DNA from: CAVRUD01 sp963849635
GTDB taxonomy: Bacteria > Chloroflexota > Chloroflexia > Thermomicrobiales > UBA6265
Direction: 5' to 3'
Length of the DNA: 64,000 nt
Assembly: GCA_963849635.1 (NCBI GenBank)
Contig: CAWKIA010000022.1
Coordinates: 62,001 to 126,000, forward strand
Part shown: in pieces, positions 62,066-64,000 of the stretch
How positions within the stretch are numbered: the stretch's first letter is position 1
Layout: every line of letters starts with the position of its first letter
Notes under the pieces: model-generated
Told to the model about the DNA's origin: nothing
The model's input: the letters and a program-made list of their open reading frames with translations, nothing else
Database searches by the model: none
Translations under genes and position numbers: made by a program

Positions 62066-62685
62066 GCACCGGGCGGGGCGCGGACGGCGTCCTGCGGGTG
62101 GTCGTGCCGTGCGACGGCGTCCCGATCCCGCCAACATGGCGCGATGTCGGCTGGCCGGTCGTGCCGGTGCGCAGCCGGGGCGAGCAGGCCACCCTCGACC
62201 TGTTCGTGGACGGCCTCGACCCCAAGGACCCGGACGGGCTGATCCTCGACTATCGCACCCAGCGGTACAGCGAGCCGTGGCAGGACGTCCGCGAGGCGGT
62301 CCTGATCGAGCGCACCGGCTGCCACTACGGCGGCACGCGCCCGTGGTTGCGGTGCCCGCGCTGCCTCAGCCGGCGGGCGGTCCTGTTCAGCAAGTGGGGA
62401 CGGTTCCGGTGCCGCGCCTGCCACGACCTCGCCTATTCGAGCACCCGCGAGACGGAGGGCGACCGGATGATGCGGCGGGCGGCGGTGATCCGGAAGCGGC
62501 TGGGGGCGCCGAGTTCGGGTTACTTGTGGGGATGGGTGCCAAAGCCGAAGGGGATGCGGTGGGCCACCTACGACCGGCTGCGGGGCGAACTCCGGGCGTG
62601 CCAGTACGGTGCCATGGCGGACATCACCGCCCGAGGCGACAAACTCCTTGCCCAGATCGATCGGAGGCTCGGGGCCAATCGGTAA
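62062..62685 (+). CDS. Zinc-ribbon protein typical of phage/integrative elements
   Basis: A 207-residue protein with two Cys pairs, CPRCLSRR and CRACHDLAYSS, framed by CHYGGTRPWLRC and VPKPKGMRWATYDRLRGEL. This arrangement is a family I know only as hypothetical proteins in mobile elements of several phyla; the ribbons suggest nucleic acid binding. ATG 62062 overlaps the preceding stop. It appears complete. Confidence 0.65.
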   Translation: MSTGRGADGVLRVVVPCDGVPIPPTWRDVGWPVVPVRSRGEQATLDLFVDGLDPKDPDGLILDYRTQRYSEPWQDVREAVLIERTGCHYGGTRPWLRCPRCLSRRAVLFSKWGRFRCRACHDLAYSSTRETEGDRMMRRAAVIRKRLGAPSSGYLWGWVPKPKGMRWATYDRLRGELRACQYGAMADITARGDKLLAQIDRRLGANR

Positions 62686-62809
62686 GGCCGACGCGGCGCC
62701 CCGTATCGCACGAGGGCCGGTTGCCTTGGTGGGGCCGTAGAATAGCCTCCGTCAAGCGGGACATGGTAAGAGCGGAACGGGCGTCCGCGCCCGGATACGG
62801 GGGGCGGTG

Positions 62810-63003
62810 ATGCACGCGGCGGCCTTCATCGCGAAGTGGCGGGCGATGGCGCTGAAGGAGCGGTCCGCCTCGCAGTCGCACTTCATCGACCTGTGCGCCG
62901 TCCTGGGCGTCTCCCCCCCGAAGCCGACCCGAAGGGCGACTTCTACGCCTTCGAGCGCGGCGCCAACAAGTCGGACGGCAAGTCCGCCTGGACCGACGTA
63001 ATC
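62810..63003 (+). pseudogene. 5' fragment of a class I DNA methyltransferase (Type IIG/BREX-like)
   Basis: About 65 codons resemble the N-terminus of large N6-adenine DNA methylases: FIAKWR, LKERSASQSHFIDLCAVLG, then, after restoring one C in the run at 62913-62919, EADPKGDFYAFERGANK and GKSAWTDV. The remaining 800 or so residues, with the SAM and NPPY motifs, are missing because the sequence changes at about 63003. It is a remnant of a restriction or phage-defence gene at the right edge of the island. Confidence 0.7.
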
Positions 63004-63018
63004 GCCAAGCGATCTCCC

Positions 63019-64000
63019 CTACTCGAAGGCCCCGACTATCTCATCGGAGGCAACCTTAACCTGGTGAGCGGCCGCTTGAGTACTGTAGGACATTGGATCG
63101 ATATTCGCCGCCGCTGAGACGTACGTCCGCCCTGCTTTCCTTGCGTCGAAGTCTGCCCGCGCCGCCGCGCGGAGGTCCGCATCCGTTATGAGATCCTGCG
63201 CAAGACGGGTCAGGATCGTAGCTGCCCCAATCGCTGACCTGGTCCCGATCGACATGCCGCCACACGCCGTCACGGGCCAAGTATGGAGGCCGATGCCCAG
63301 CGGAAACGACGGGTACAAGAATATGCCGACCGGTGTGTTCCAACTGACGTCACCGACGTCGCTCGACCCGCCTATCGCTCGGTCGGGGATGAGCGGCAGC
63401 GGTTGCGGAGCGAGGCCGTGCTCCGGGACGCCAAAGGCGCGCTGGCACTCCCGCGCAAAGGCCTGCTCCTCGTCTGTCCACCCAGGTACCCCTACCGCTT
63501 GAAGATGGCCATAGAGGCGCTCGACTAACGGTGTGTTCGGCAACAGGTCGTAGAGTCCGAATGCAACCGTGAACGTGGCCCGGGTCTGGGTTCCCATGGC
63601 GGCACCGTCCGCAAGTTCCCGCGCCCACTGGGTCGTCGCCTCGACGCGAGTTCGGTCGACGTCGCGGATGAACATGCGGAGGCGGGCGTAGTCCGGCACC
63701 ACATTCGGCGTCTCCCCGCCCGACTCTACGACGTAATGGATGCGTGCCGTCGGCTCGACATGCTCGCGCATCAGGTTCAGGCCATGGCAAAACAACTCCA
63801 GGGCATCGAGCGCACTGCGGCCATTCCACGGATCGGTGCCGGCGTGCGCGGTTCTCCCGTGGAACTCGACGCTCACGTTGTTGACGGCCGCGGTGCGGAC
63901 CAAGCCAACGGCCGCCACAGGACCCGAGTGCCAGGCGAGGCAGGCGTCGAGATCGTCAAACAGGCCATCCCGCGCCATGTAGACCTTGGCGCCGGTCGTC
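63019..64000 (-). CDS. M20-family amidohydrolase, AbgB-like, C-terminal part
   Basis: The gene enters from beyond the right edge; about 326 codons are visible. KVYMARDGLFDDLDACLAWH, the dimerisation domain start VNNVSVEFHGRTAHAGTDPWNGRSAL, GGETPNVVPDYARL, and the late metal-site segments GSSDVGDVSW and HTWPVTAC identify the aminobenzoyl-glutamate hydrolase B branch of M20 peptidases. These cleave amide-linked aminoacyl conjugates. It ends right at the island border (stop at 63019). Confidence 0.88.
   Translation of the reverse strand, partial: TTGAKVYMARDGLFDDLDACLAWHSGPVAAVGLVRTAAVNNVSVEFHGRTAHAGTDPWNGRSALDALELFCHGLNLMREHVEPTARIHYVVESGGETPNVVPDYARLRMFIRDVDRTRVEATTQWARELADGAAMGTQTRATFTVAFGLYDLLPNTPLVERLYGHLQAVGVPGWTDEEQAFARECQRAFGVPEHGLAPQPLPLIPDRAIGGSSDVGDVSWNTPVGIFLYPSFPLGIGLHTWPVTACGGMSIGTRSAIGAATILTRLAQDLITDADLRAAARADFDARKAGRTYVSAAANIDPMSYSTQAAAHQVKVASDEIVGAFE

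Overview
The window is high-GC DNA with compact bacterial operons, GTG and TTG starts, Tat-type leaders on three secreted proteins (two solute-binding proteins and a lactonase-like propeller), a class II (B12-dependent) ribonucleotide reductase and several families of structured intergenic repeat. This mix suggests a Chloroflexota bacterium, probably Thermomicrobia-like. That is an inference from gene content; no rRNA or other phylogenetic marker is present.

Layout. 1-8.2 kb: a dihydrofolate-reductase-family fragment, an MFS exporter divergent from a CGNR zinc-finger regulator, an ArsR-SRPBCC fusion, a DUF3817-type membrane protein, a GT4 glycosyltransferase/CDP-alcohol transferase pair for phospholipid headgroup synthesis, small proteins, a nitrilase and an SDR. 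8.5-13 kb: panBC (panB frame-disrupted), a four-Cys small protein with a consensus promoter and a strong terminator, a TPP riboswitch before a ThiY-like binding protein, and a lipid kinase. 13-25 kb: HAD phosphatase, alpha/beta hydrolase, two tandem secreted paralogues, YtcJ-type amidohydrolase, then PfkB kinase / membrane phosphatase / EEP hydrolase (all frame-disrupted) and a zinc-ribbon beta-propeller. 25-34.5 kb: methyltransferase, flippase-like protein and GT2, an ECF sigma/anti-sigma pair, a DHA2 efflux pump with a TetR regulator, and a RelE-type toxin-antitoxin module. 34.6-38.8 kb: nrdJ with an elaborate upstream region. 38.8-54.4 kb: beta-propeller protein, cupin, KduD-like SDR, lactonase-like protein, NUDIX hydrolase, tRNA-Cys, then a minus-strand cluster: peptide-type ABC transporter, MlrC-type M81 metallopeptidase, enolase-superfamily protein, uronate-dehydrogenase-like protein. 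54.8-58.6 kb: a Zn/Mn ABC transporter divergent from a Fur-family regulator, then an FmdB-type zinc ribbon. 58.6-63.0 kb: a decayed mobile island made of gene fragments. 63.0 kb to the end: the 3' part of an M20/AbgB-like peptidase.

At least eight genes are split by indels, most of them fixed by adding or removing one base. This looks more like residual sequence error than widespread pseudogene formation; panB is the exception, with a larger gap at a conserved site. I found no complete undescribed system. The strongest leads are the nrdJ control region (a LexA-type palindrome on one promoter, NrdR-like boxes on another), the ABC/MlrC/enolase/uronate-dehydrogenase cluster, the tandem secreted paralogues, and the structured repeats that fill the gaps inside operons.
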